From Actinoplanes utahensis (GTDB lineage: Bacteria > Actinomycetota > Actinomycetes > Mycobacteriales > Micromonosporaceae): 64,000 bases of DNA. The stretch is taken from the NCBI RefSeq assembly GCF_016862455.1, contig NZ_BOMZ01000044.1, forward strand, positions 115,248-179,247, given 5' to 3'. The notes below the pieces were generated by a model. The model had not been told where the DNA came from, made no database searches, and worked only from the letters and a program-made list of their open reading frames with translations. Made by a program: the position numbers and the translations under genes. Below are positions 41,839 to 49,553 of this stretch, piece after piece (within the stretch, counting starts at the first letter, position 1; every line of letters starts with the position of its first letter).

Positions 41839-43962
41839 GTGACGGACAGTAAGACCGCGGCCGCACGCGAGGTGCCGGACCTGGTCCGGGACGCCCAGCG
41901 CGGGGACGTGCGCGCACGGGACCAGTTGATCTCAGGGCATCTGTCGCTGATCTACAACATCATCGGCCGGGCGCTGAACGGCCACCCGGATGTCGACGAC
42001 GTGGTGCAGGACACCATGCTTCAGGCCATCAACAAACTGGGCTCGGTACGGGAGCCCGACCGTTTCCGATCATGGCTGGTCGCCATCGCGTACCGCCGGG
42101 TCCAGATGCATCTGCGCAGCCGCAAGATGACCCTGACGCGGCACCTCCCGGAACCGGTCGACGTGCCGGACCCGGTCGGCGACTTCGCCGAGCGGGCCAC
42201 CGCCGAGATGGTCGCCGCCGACCAGCGGCGTGAGCTGGCCGAGGCGGCCCGCTGGCTGGACGACGGCGACCGGGAGCTGCTCGGCCTGTGGTGGCAGGAG
42301 GCCCGCGGCGACCTGACCCGGGCCGAACTGGCCGAGGCCCTGGACGTCAGCGCCAAGCACGCCGCGGTCAAGGTGCAGCGGATGAAGGCGCAGCTGGAAC
42401 TGTCCCGCGGGGTGGTGCGGGCGCTGCGGGCCAGGCCGATGTGCCCGGAACTGGCCGGCACGATCCGGCTCTGGGACGGCGCCGCGGACTCGGTGTGGCG
42501 CAAGCGGCTGGCCCGGCACGTCCGGGACTGCCCGCGGTGCCGCCCGCACCAGAGCGGGATCATCGCGCCGGAGCGGCTCCTGCTCGGCATCGCGGCGCTG
42601 CCGGTGCCGGTCGCGCTGTGGGCCGGGATCCAGTCGGCGATCCAGGCCGGGGCCGCGCCGGCCGTGGTCGGCGGCACCTCGCTGGTCGCCCACGTGCAGA
42701 CGCTGATGCAGCACAAGGCCATGGCCGCGGCGGTGACGGCGACGGTCGCGGTGGGCGGCGGGCTCACCTACGCGGTCACCTACGGCCCGGGCGAGCCGGC
42801 GGCTCCGGTGGCCGTCGCGCCCCCGACTGCGGCGGCGCCCACCTCCACGACCACCTCGGCGCCGCAACCGCCGGCGACCGCGACGGCGAGCGCGCGCCCC
42901 ACGGCCACCCCGTCCACGCGCCCGGCCACCGGCCCCGGCGCGGCGGACATCGTGGTGGCGCCGGGCGGCCCGGCCGGTGGGGACGGGACCCTGGCCCGCC
43001 CGTACACCTCGGTCTCCGAAGCCCTCGCGGTGGTGAGACCGGGACAGACGATCGCGCTGCGCGGTGGAACCCACCGACCGACCAGTCCGATCTCGATCAG
43101 TACGAGCGGGACTGCGGCGCAGCGGATCACACTGAGCTCGTACGGCTCCGAGCGCGCCGTCATCGACGCCTCCGGAATCCCGGCCGACCAGTGGGCGATC
43201 ACCCAGCGGGCGTCCTGGTGGACCGTCCGCGACCTGACCGTCACCGGCGCCCGCAACGCCGCCTGGACCTGCCTGTCCTGCGCGAACAACGTCTTCGAGC
43301 GGCTGTCCGTGCACGACAACGCCGGTGTCGGCCTGATGCTGCGCAACGACGGCACGGCCGGCAACCAGGTGCTGAACAGCGACTTCCACGCCAACCAGGG
43401 CTCCGGCCTGTCGGTACAGTTCGGGGCGGGCGAGGGGAACCTGCTGCGCGGCAACCGGGCCTTCGGCAACCGCCGCGACGGCATCGACCTGGGTTCGTTC
43501 CGCAGCCGGGTCACGGTGCAGTACAACTGGGCGTACCGCAACGGCGCGAACGGTTTCGCGCTGGGCGGCGGCAGCCCGGCGGTGCGGGCGGCGCACGCGG
43601 CCCGGCACAACGCGGCCTGGGGCAACGGCGGGCACGGTTTCGTCGACGAGGGCAACACCGGCGCGATCGAGCTGGGCAACAACACCGCGTTCCGGAACAC
43701 CGGTCTCGGTTTCGCGGTGACCACCGCCCCGGCCGTGCTGCGGTCCAATGTGTCGGTGGGCAACACGCAGGGCCAGATCGGGGCGGCCCCGGCCACCGAG
43801 CCGACCGGCAACAGCTGGCAGCTCGACGGTTTCACCGAGACGGATCTGCGCTCGGTCGACGCGTCGGTGGCCGAGGGCGCCCGCGCCGGTGAGGCCGCCC
43901 TGCCCGGCACCGCCTACCTGCAGACCTCCAACGGCATGGGTGCCTCGATGGCGGGTTCCTGA
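41839..43962 (+). CDS. ECF sigma factor fused to a zinc anti-sigma-like motif, membrane helix and external beta-helix
   Basis: 707 aa from a GTG at 41839 with GAGGAG. Sigma-2 (about 25-95) has HPDVDDVVQDTMLQAINKL and FRSWLVAIAYRRV. Sigma-4 (about 130-190) has RAELAEALDVSAKHAAVKVQ. Residues 227-234 are HVRDCPRC, the H-x3-C-x2-C signature of ZAS anti-sigma domains. Hydrophobic segments at about 247-265 and 294-313 precede a Pro/Thr linker (320-365). From 370 a right-handed beta-helix resembling PL9/PL1 pectate lyases runs to the end. It reads as an envelope-spanning, self-inhibited sigma factor sensing a polysaccharide. The enzyme activity of the helix is unproven. Confidence 0.85.
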   Translation: MTDSKTAAAREVPDLVRDAQRGDVRARDQLISGHLSLIYNIIGRALNGHPDVDDVVQDTMLQAINKLGSVREPDRFRSWLVAIAYRRVQMHLRSRKMTLTRHLPEPVDVPDPVGDFAERATAEMVAADQRRELAEAARWLDDGDRELLGLWWQEARGDLTRAELAEALDVSAKHAAVKVQRMKAQLELSRGVVRALRARPMCPELAGTIRLWDGAADSVWRKRLARHVRDCPRCRPHQSGIIAPERLLLGIAALPVPVALWAGIQSAIQAGAAPAVVGGTSLVAHVQTLMQHKAMAAAVTATVAVGGGLTYAVTYGPGEPAAPVAVAPPTAAAPTSTTTSAPQPPATATASARPTATPSTRPATGPGAADIVVAPGGPAGGDGTLARPYTSVSEALAVVRPGQTIALRGGTHRPTSPISISTSGTAAQRITLSSYGSERAVIDASGIPADQWAITQRASWWTVRDLTVTGARNAAWTCLSCANNVFERLSVHDNAGVGLMLRNDGTAGNQVLNSDFHANQGSGLSVQFGAGEGNLLRGNRAFGNRRDGIDLGSFRSRVTVQYNWAYRNGANGFALGGGSPAVRAAHAARHNAAWGNGGHGFVDEGNTGAIELGNNTAFRNTGLGFAVTTAPAVLRSNVSVGNTQGQIGAAPATEPTGNSWQLDGFTETDLRSVDASVAEGARAGEAALPGTAYLQTSNGMGASMAGS

Positions 43963-44090
43963 CGAAGACGGCGGGTTGGCCGGAGACGGCGGGGTGACGA
44001 CGAAGACCGCGGGGTGACGACGAAGACGGCGGGGTGACCGGAGACGGCGGGCTCACGACCGAGGCGGCGGGCTGACGACGGCGGCCGGAT
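43962..44090. repeat. Degenerate 17-20 bp tandem repeats
   Basis: About seven copies of a gacgacgaagacggcggggt-like unit follow the sigma-fusion stop. Two adjacent 20-bp copies (43996-44015 and 44016-44035) differ at one base. The 173-bp gap up to the ATPase start holds no gene. Confidence 0.75.
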
Positions 44091-44110
44091 AAAAGGAGAT
44101 GCCCGCCGAT

Positions 44111-44136
44111 CGCCGGACAGGCCACACTGTCCGGCG
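44111..44136. promoter_or_regulatory. Perfect 10-bp inverted repeat ending at the MoxR start codon
   Basis: CGCCGGACAG (44111-44120) pairs with CTGTCCGGCG (44127-44136) around GCCACA. The last base is the G of the GTG start. An AAAAGGAG string lies upstream at 44091-44098, 38 nt from the start. It could be an operator, or an RNA hairpin controlling initiation. Confidence 0.5.
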
Positions 44137-45197
44137 TGCATTCCGCGATCACGGTGACCCCGGCCCAGCTGCCCGACCTGCTGCTTCATGTGGCGGTCGT
44201 GCGGCCGGTCTTCCTGTGGGGCGCGCCCGGCATCGGCAAGAGCTCCCTGGTCCGGGACTTCGCGGCGTCCCTCGGGCTGGAGTGCGTGACCCTGGTCGGC
44301 ACCCAGCTGGCGGCCGAGGACCTGATCGGGGTGCCGGAGTTGCGCGACGGCCGGAGCCGGTTCGCGCCACCGGAGTCGATCGCCCGCGACGAGCCGTACT
44401 GCCTGTTCCTGGACGAGCTGAACTCGTCCGGCCCGGACGTGCAGAAGGCGTTCTACTCGCTGATCCTGGACCGCCGGATCGGCGACTACGAGCTGCCCGC
44501 CGGGTCCATCGTGATCGGCGCCGGCAACCGGTCCAGCGACAACGCGCTCGCCCGGCCGATGGCGTCCGCACTGGTCAACCGGCTGATCCACGTGCACCTG
44601 CGGGCGTCCTGGGCGGACTGGCGGGAGTGGGCGGAGCGCACCGGCATCCACCACTGGGTCATCGGTTACCTCACCGAGCGCCCGGACCATCTGTGGTCGG
44701 CGCCGCCGAAGGTGGAGGAGGCGTTCTCCACCCCGCGCAGCTGGCACATGCTCTCCGACGCGCTGCACTCCTACGGTGACGGCATCGGTGAGGAGATGCT
44801 CGGCCTGCTCGCCGCGGGCACGCTCGGCCCGGCGCACGCGACCGCCTTCGGCGGCTACGTCAAGATCGTGCGGCATCGGTACGGGCTGGACGCGATCGTG
44901 CGCGGCGACGCCGGCTGGCCGTCCGCTCCCGGCGACCGTGACCTGCTCTACTTCCTGGCCGAGGCGTTCCGGGCCCGCCTGATCAAGGATCTGCCGGCCG
45001 GCAAGAGCCACGCCTCGGCGGGTCTGCGCCAGTTCGCCCACCGCGCCAAGGCGATGCTCGTCGAGCTGGCCGAGATCTCCCTGGAGTGCGGCCGCCTGGT
45101 GATCGCCCCGGACGCCGACGGCAACCCGGCGCTGCCCGCCTGGTTCCTCGTCGAGGTGAGCCGTGACCTGCCGCGCCTGGTCGCGGCCCGGGCCTGA
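44136..45197 (+). CDS. MoxR-like AAA+ ATPase
   Basis: 353 aa from GTG 44136. Walker A is GAPGIGKSS (29-37), Walker B is CLFLDELN, and sensor-1 lies in GAGNRSSDN. The GTQLAAEDLIGVPELRDG segment is characteristic of MoxR-type chaperone ATPases that work with a VWA-domain partner. The next gene begins one base after its stop and encodes such a protein (DUF2201/VWA). The pair probably remodels or activates another complex; the client is unknown. Confidence 0.9.
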   Translation: MHSAITVTPAQLPDLLLHVAVVRPVFLWGAPGIGKSSLVRDFAASLGLECVTLVGTQLAAEDLIGVPELRDGRSRFAPPESIARDEPYCLFLDELNSSGPDVQKAFYSLILDRRIGDYELPAGSIVIGAGNRSSDNALARPMASALVNRLIHVHLRASWADWREWAERTGIHHWVIGYLTERPDHLWSAPPKVEEAFSTPRSWHMLSDALHSYGDGIGEEMLGLLAAGTLGPAHATAFGGYVKIVRHRYGLDAIVRGDAGWPSAPGDRDLLYFLAEAFRARLIKDLPAGKSHASAGLRQFAHRAKAMLVELAEISLECGRLVIAPDADGNPALPAWFLVEVSRDLPRLVAARA

Positions 45198-45198
45198 G

Positions 45199-46974
45199 AT
45201 GGTGGTCCGCGTCCAGGACACCGACCCGAACTCGCTGGCGTTCCGGGACGCCTGGTCCGATCTGGCCGGGCATCCGCTGTTCGAGCCGCTGACCGGCCAC
45301 GACTGGACCCGGCCGTACGCGACCGCCGAGATGGATGGACGTCCGATGCCGGGTCTGGCCCGGGTCACCGCCGCCGGCCGGATCGTGGCCGGCTCGGCCC
45401 GCCGGCTGGACAAGGAGGAGTGGCGCTGGGTGCTGGCGCACTGCCTGCTGCACCTCGGGTTCGGGCACTTCGAGGAGGCGGCGCCCGATGCGGCGTACCG
45501 TGCGGCGGCCTGTGTCGCGGTGTCCCGTTTCCAGCGCGCGGTGAAGCTGGGCCGCGAGCCTGATCCGCTTCCGGAGGTGCTGCCCGGCGCGGACGAGGCC
45601 GCCCTCGCCGCCCGCTGGCGCCGTGAGGGCGTGCCGCCGGGTCTCGTCGACATGGCCGATCTGGTGCTGAGGCCGATCACGTTCGAGGCCGGGCGCGAGC
45701 CGCGGTGGCCGGACCGGTTCGCCCACGGCCTGTCCGCGGCGGCGGTCGCCGGGGTCGAGGTGGCCGGCGGCGCGCGGCAGACGGTCGGCGGAGCGAAGAC
45801 GGTACGCCAGCCGTGGGACCTGGCGATGAGCTGGTTCATCGGGTCGTACCCGCTGCTCGGCGGGGTGGCGGCCGGTTTCGCCCTGATCGCCGACGGCCCG
45901 CTGGCCCGTGCCTGGGGCGTGTCGATCGCGGCGGTGTCGGCCGAGGCCGGCGAGATCTACGTGAACCCGTGGCGGTCGCTGAGCACGGACGAGTGGCGGT
46001 TCGTGCTGGCCCATGAGCTGCTGCACGTCGCGCTGCGGCACGCCGACCGGGGCGGGGCCCGGGACCCGTACCTCTGGAACGTCGCCTGTGATTTCGTGAT
46101 CAACGGCTGGCTGGTGGAGATGGGGGTGGGTGTGCTGCCGGACGGCGTGCTCCACGACCCGGAGTTCGCCGGCTGCTCGGCCGAGCAGGTGTACGACCGG
46201 ATCGCCGGGGACCTGCGCCGGATGCGGAAACTGGCCACCCTGCGCGGCCAGGGCGCCGGCGACATGCTCGGCGAGCCGCTGCCGTGGGCCGGCCGCCGTG
46301 CCGGTGGCGTGGACCTGGACGAGTACTGCCGGCGGGCGTTGCTGACCGGGTTCGCCTACCACCAGAGCAGCGGCCGGGGCACCCTGCCGGCCGGGCTGGT
46401 CGCCGAGATCCGGGTGCTGGAGCAGCCGCCGCTGCCGTGGGACGTGCGGTTGGCGCGGTGGTTCGACGAGCATGTGCCGATGACGGAGCCGGTCCGGTCG
46501 TACGCCCGGCCCTCCCGCCGGCAGGCCGCCACTCCGGACATCCCGCGTCCCGGCCGCCACCTTCCGTGGGAGCCCGTGCCGCGCGGGACGTTCGGCGTGG
46601 TGGTGGACACGTCCGGCTCGATGGGCCCGGCCGTGATGGGCAAGGCGCTTGGAGCGATCGCGTCGTACGCCACCGCCCGGAACGTGCCCGCCGCGCGGGT
46701 GGTGTTCTGCGACGCCGCCGCCTACGACGCCGGGTACCTGCCGGTCGATCAGATCGCCGGCCGGGTCCGGGTCCGCGGCCGCGGTGGGACCGTCCTTCAG
46801 CGCGCCGTCGACCTGCTGGAACGCGCGGACGACTTCCCCGCCGACGGTCCGGTCCTGGTGATCACCGACGGTGAATGCGACGTGCTGCGGATCCGCCGCG
46901 CACACGCCTTCCTGATCCCGCGGGGCGCGCGTCTGCCGTTCACCCCGCGCGGCCCGGTCTTCAGCCTGCGCTGA
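45199..46974 (+). CDS. DUF2201-type putative metallopeptidase with VWA domain
   Basis: 591 aa from ATG 45199, one base after the ATPase stop. A zinc motif HELLH (272-276) sits in DEWRFVLAHELLHVALRH, followed by WNVACDFVIN. An earlier copy of the same segment, DKEEWRWVLAHCLLHLGFGH (72-91), has the catalytic Glu replaced by Cys. The C-terminal 130 residues are a VWA-like domain with a MIDAS start VVDTSGSMGP and the later VLVITDGECD. It is the usual partner of MoxR ATPases. Whether the motif is proteolytic is unproven. The 3' end overlaps the convergent next gene by 14 bp. Confidence 0.85.
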   Translation: MVVRVQDTDPNSLAFRDAWSDLAGHPLFEPLTGHDWTRPYATAEMDGRPMPGLARVTAAGRIVAGSARRLDKEEWRWVLAHCLLHLGFGHFEEAAPDAAYRAAACVAVSRFQRAVKLGREPDPLPEVLPGADEAALAARWRREGVPPGLVDMADLVLRPITFEAGREPRWPDRFAHGLSAAAVAGVEVAGGARQTVGGAKTVRQPWDLAMSWFIGSYPLLGGVAAGFALIADGPLARAWGVSIAAVSAEAGEIYVNPWRSLSTDEWRFVLAHELLHVALRHADRGGARDPYLWNVACDFVINGWLVEMGVGVLPDGVLHDPEFAGCSAEQVYDRIAGDLRRMRKLATLRGQGAGDMLGEPLPWAGRRAGGVDLDEYCRRALLTGFAYHQSSGRGTLPAGLVAEIRVLEQPPLPWDVRLARWFDEHVPMTEPVRSYARPSRRQAATPDIPRPGRHLPWEPVPRGTFGVVVDTSGSMGPAVMGKALGAIASYATARNVPAARVVFCDAAAYDAGYLPVDQIAGRVRVRGRGGTVLQRAVDLLERADDFPADGPVLVITDGECDVLRIRRAHAFLIPRGARLPFTPRGPVFSLR

Positions 46975-47452
46975 GGCCCTCGGGTACCCGCCAGTCCGGG
47001 AAGGGCTCCTCCGCGGGGGCGCGCTCCGGCCCGCCCGCCGCGGTGACCCGCAGCAGCAGCGACGTCCCGTCGGCGCAGACGATCCGGACGCCGCGGGGCG
47101 CCTTGCCGCGTTCGGCGGTCGGTCCGAGGTTCGGCAGGCCGACGAGCCGCCACGATCGCAGCGCCGCCGGGCGGGCGGCGTCGAGCAGCCACACCGCCAG
47201 CACCGCGAGACGATCCGGGCGGCGACCGGCCGGTGGCGGCAGGCTCTCCGGTGTCGGGAGGTCGGACTCGGAGGTCCAGACCCCACCCCAGAGGTACGCG
47301 AGAGCACCGTCGACGTACCGCACCCGCACTCCCGCCGGGGACGGCCCGCCCGGCGCGGCGTCCGTGCCGAAGCGTTCCACCGCCTCGATCTCCGGATGCG
47401 CCGCGGCGGTGAGCAGCGTCTCCATCACGTTCAGGACCTGGCCGAGCTGCAA
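46961..47452 (-). CDS. Unknown protein, about 160 aa
   Basis: 163 aa from a TTG at 47452 with GGAG at a good distance; ATG 47425 gives 154 aa. Contains LNVMETLLTAAAHPEIEAVE, VRVRYVDGALAYLWGGVW, a Pro-rich turn and VRIVCADGTSLLLRVTAAGG. The last block is a beta-hairpin-like pattern. No signal peptide or membrane helix. No family was recognised. The minus strand shows better codon structure here than its opposite strand. It is divergent from the NYN gene by about 100 bp. Confidence 0.6.
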   Translation of the reverse strand: MQLGQVLNVMETLLTAAAHPEIEAVERFGTDAAPGGPSPAGVRVRYVDGALAYLWGGVWTSESDLPTPESLPPPAGRRPDRLAVLAVWLLDAARPAALRSWRLVGLPNLGPTAERGKAPRGVRIVCADGTSLLLRVTAAGGPERAPAEEPFPDWRVPEGLSAG

Positions 47453-47548
47453 CGAGGGCTCCGATTCTTCCGCGATACCACCAGCAGTGAAACGGCGAAC
47501 AGCGTGTGCCTGACACCCGCGCTGTGCGACGCACGGTAGGTTTCGGTC

Positions 47549-48790
47549 ATGGCTCGTGTACGCGCCGCACTGTTCCTGGACTTCGACAACGTGTTCAGTG
47601 CCCTCATCAGGCAGGACCCCGATGTCGCGATCCAGTTCGCCGAGGAACCGGGCGCCTGGCTGTCCCGGCTCACCACCTCGCTGACCGTCGACGGCCCCCG
47701 GCGGTGGCTGATCCTGCGGTGCTACATGAATCCGGGCGGCTGGGTCCCGCATCCGGATCCGTCGAGCGGCCAGCAGCGGCTGTACTACTCCCGCTTCCGG
47801 CCGTCGTTCGTCAACGCCGGCTTCGAGGTGATCGACTGCCCGCGGCTGACCCACACCAAGAACGCCGCCGACATCCGGATGGTCCTCGACGCCGTCGACG
47901 CGCTCGCCGACCAGGTGACGTACGACGAGTTCGTCATCGCCTCCGGCGACTCGGACATGACCCCGCTTCTGGTACGCCTCCGCAGAGCCGACCGCCGGAC
48001 CACGATCGTCTCCCCCGCCGACGCCGCGCTCGCGTTCACCTCGGTCGCCGATCGGCTGATCGTCAGCCAGGAGCTCCTCGAGCTGGTTCAGGGCGAGCCG
48101 GTGGAGAGCGAGGAGGATCAGGTCGTCGTCCCGTCCGGCGAGCCGGCCGCCGAGGCGTCCTACGACCAGTTCCGGGACCTGGTCACCTGGCGTTTCACGG
48201 CCGCACCGGGCCCGCTCAACCTGGCATCGCTGGCCCACGACCTGCGCCGGCAGCTCGGCAACGGCGTCGACGAGTCGAACTGGTTCGGGTTCGGGGGTTT
48301 CGTGCGGGCGCTGGAGAGCCTGCGTCTGCCGTACGTGAAGTTCTCGAATCATTTCGTCTGGGACGACAGCCGGCACGGCCCACCGGAGGCGCCCGGCACG
48401 ACCGGCCCCGCCCCGGAGCCGGTGATGCGCCTGAGCGCCCCGCTCGGCCTGCCGCGCCTGCCGCGCGAGATGTGGCCGCCGGTGTACCGCGCCCTCGCCG
48501 ACTACGCCGCCTCGCACCACTTCAACCTCACCGAGGCGACCCGGTGGGCCCGCGACAAGCTGGCCGAGGAGGGCGTCGACGTGAGCCGCTCCGCGATCGC
48601 CTTCGTCACCCGCGGCACCGCCTTCGGCGGCGCCCCGCTCTACCGCCAGCCCGCCCCGGACGCCGACGAGATCGCCGCCGCCTTCGCCGACAACGTCCTG
48701 AACCGTGCGGACGCCGCCGCCATCGCCCTCACCGACGACGAGTGTGCCCAGGTCCGCGCCTGGCTCGGCGCCGTGGACCCGAAAGCCTGA
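47549..48790 (+). CDS. NYN-domain (PIN-like) protein with LOTUS/OST-HTH-like C-terminus
   Basis: 413 aa from ATG 47549. The N-terminal 180 residues are a NYN nuclease-like fold with the acidic residues LFLDFDNVFSAL, KNAADIRMVLD and IASGDSDMTPLL in the expected metal-binding places. The C-terminal part has two winged-helix-like blocks (about 205-275, YDQFRDLVTWRFTAAPGPLN; and about 310-380, MWPPVYRALADYAASHHFNL). These resemble LOTUS/OST-HTH RNA-binding domains. It is likely an RNA-processing or RNA-sensing protein. Neighbouring MoxR-VWA genes may be functionally linked or merely adjacent. Confidence 0.8.
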   Translation: MARVRAALFLDFDNVFSALIRQDPDVAIQFAEEPGAWLSRLTTSLTVDGPRRWLILRCYMNPGGWVPHPDPSSGQQRLYYSRFRPSFVNAGFEVIDCPRLTHTKNAADIRMVLDAVDALADQVTYDEFVIASGDSDMTPLLVRLRRADRRTTIVSPADAALAFTSVADRLIVSQELLELVQGEPVESEEDQVVVPSGEPAAEASYDQFRDLVTWRFTAAPGPLNLASLAHDLRRQLGNGVDESNWFGFGGFVRALESLRLPYVKFSNHFVWDDSRHGPPEAPGTTGPAPEPVMRLSAPLGLPRLPREMWPPVYRALADYAASHHFNLTEATRWARDKLAEEGVDVSRSAIAFVTRGTAFGGAPLYRQPAPDADEIAAAFADNVLNRADAAAIALTDDECAQVRAWLGAVDPKA

Positions 48791-48847
48791 CCCGGCGTCC
48801 CGTCGCCGGGCTCCCGGGAGTGCCGCTTCCGGCCGAGCCGCGGAGGA

Positions 48848-49453
48848 TCAGGACGGGAAGAGGCGGGTGGCGGCGGCTTCCCAGGAGCGCACCAGGTCGT
48901 ACGTCTGCGGGTCGCGCAGCCATTGGATCTGCAGGCCGTCCATCATGGCCATCACCTGGGCGGCCAGTTCGCGCGGGTTGGCGACGGTGTCGGCGGCCAG
49001 CGAGCTGAGCTCGTCGAGGGTGCGCGACTGCCGGGCCTTGAAGTAGTCGTGGGCGGGGTGGCCGGGGGCGAGGGACTCGGCTTCCAGGACGGCGAAGAGG
49101 CGGACGATCTCGGGCTGTTCGGCGTTGCGGCGGACCAGCGCGGCGCACACCTCCGGCAGGCTGGGGCCGTCGGTCCAGAGCTGGTGCACGGGCCGGCCCA
49201 GCATCTCGGCGAGGGATCTGGCGTCCTGCTCGTCGCGGTATTCCAGGACGGCGACGAGCAGGCTGTCCTTGGAGCCGACGTGGTGCAGCATGCCGGGCAC
49301 GGTGAGGCCGCATCCGTCGGCGACGTCCTGCATCGACAGGCCCCAGAAGCCGCGTTCGGCGATGAGTTTCGTGGTCATCTCGAGGATCTGCCGGCGGCGT
49401 TCGGCGGCCGGTAGCCGAGCGCGGTCGCGACGGAACGGCGGGGAGGTCTGCAC
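48848..49453 (-). CDS. TetR-family transcriptional regulator
   Basis: 201 aa from GTG 49453 with GGAAAGAG. The helix-turn-helix is GLSMQDVADGCGLTVPGMLH followed by HVGSKDSLLVAVLEYRDEQD. This variant is seen in regulators beside glycosidase genes. Divergent from the GH3 gene, with a palindrome in the gap, so it likely represses the glucosidase until a sugar ligand binds. Confidence 0.85.
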   Translation of the reverse strand: MQTSPPFRRDRARLPAAERRRQILEMTTKLIAERGFWGLSMQDVADGCGLTVPGMLHHVGSKDSLLVAVLEYRDEQDARSLAEMLGRPVHQLWTDGPSLPEVCAALVRRNAEQPEIVRLFAVLEAESLAPGHPAHDYFKARQSRTLDELSSLAADTVANPRELAAQVMAMMDGLQIQWLRDPQTYDLVRSWEAAATRLFPS

Positions 49454-49519
49454 AGCTCTTTCCTACCAGCAGCCTCTTGCCGGACCGCGTCTGACCTGGC
49501 TATGTTACGGAGCAGTTAA

Positions 49520-49532
49520 TACCTAGTAGGTA
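49520..49532. promoter_or_regulatory. TACCT-AGT-AGGTA palindrome
   Basis: Perfect 5-bp arms (49520-49524 and 49528-49532) lie 22 bp before the GH3 ATG and 66 bp from the TetR start. The TAATACCTAGTAGGTACT stretch is AT-rich for this genome. It is a likely TetR operator overlapping the GH3 promoter. Confidence 0.5.
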
Positions 49533-49553
49533 CTCAGTAAGGGCGGGCACCCC

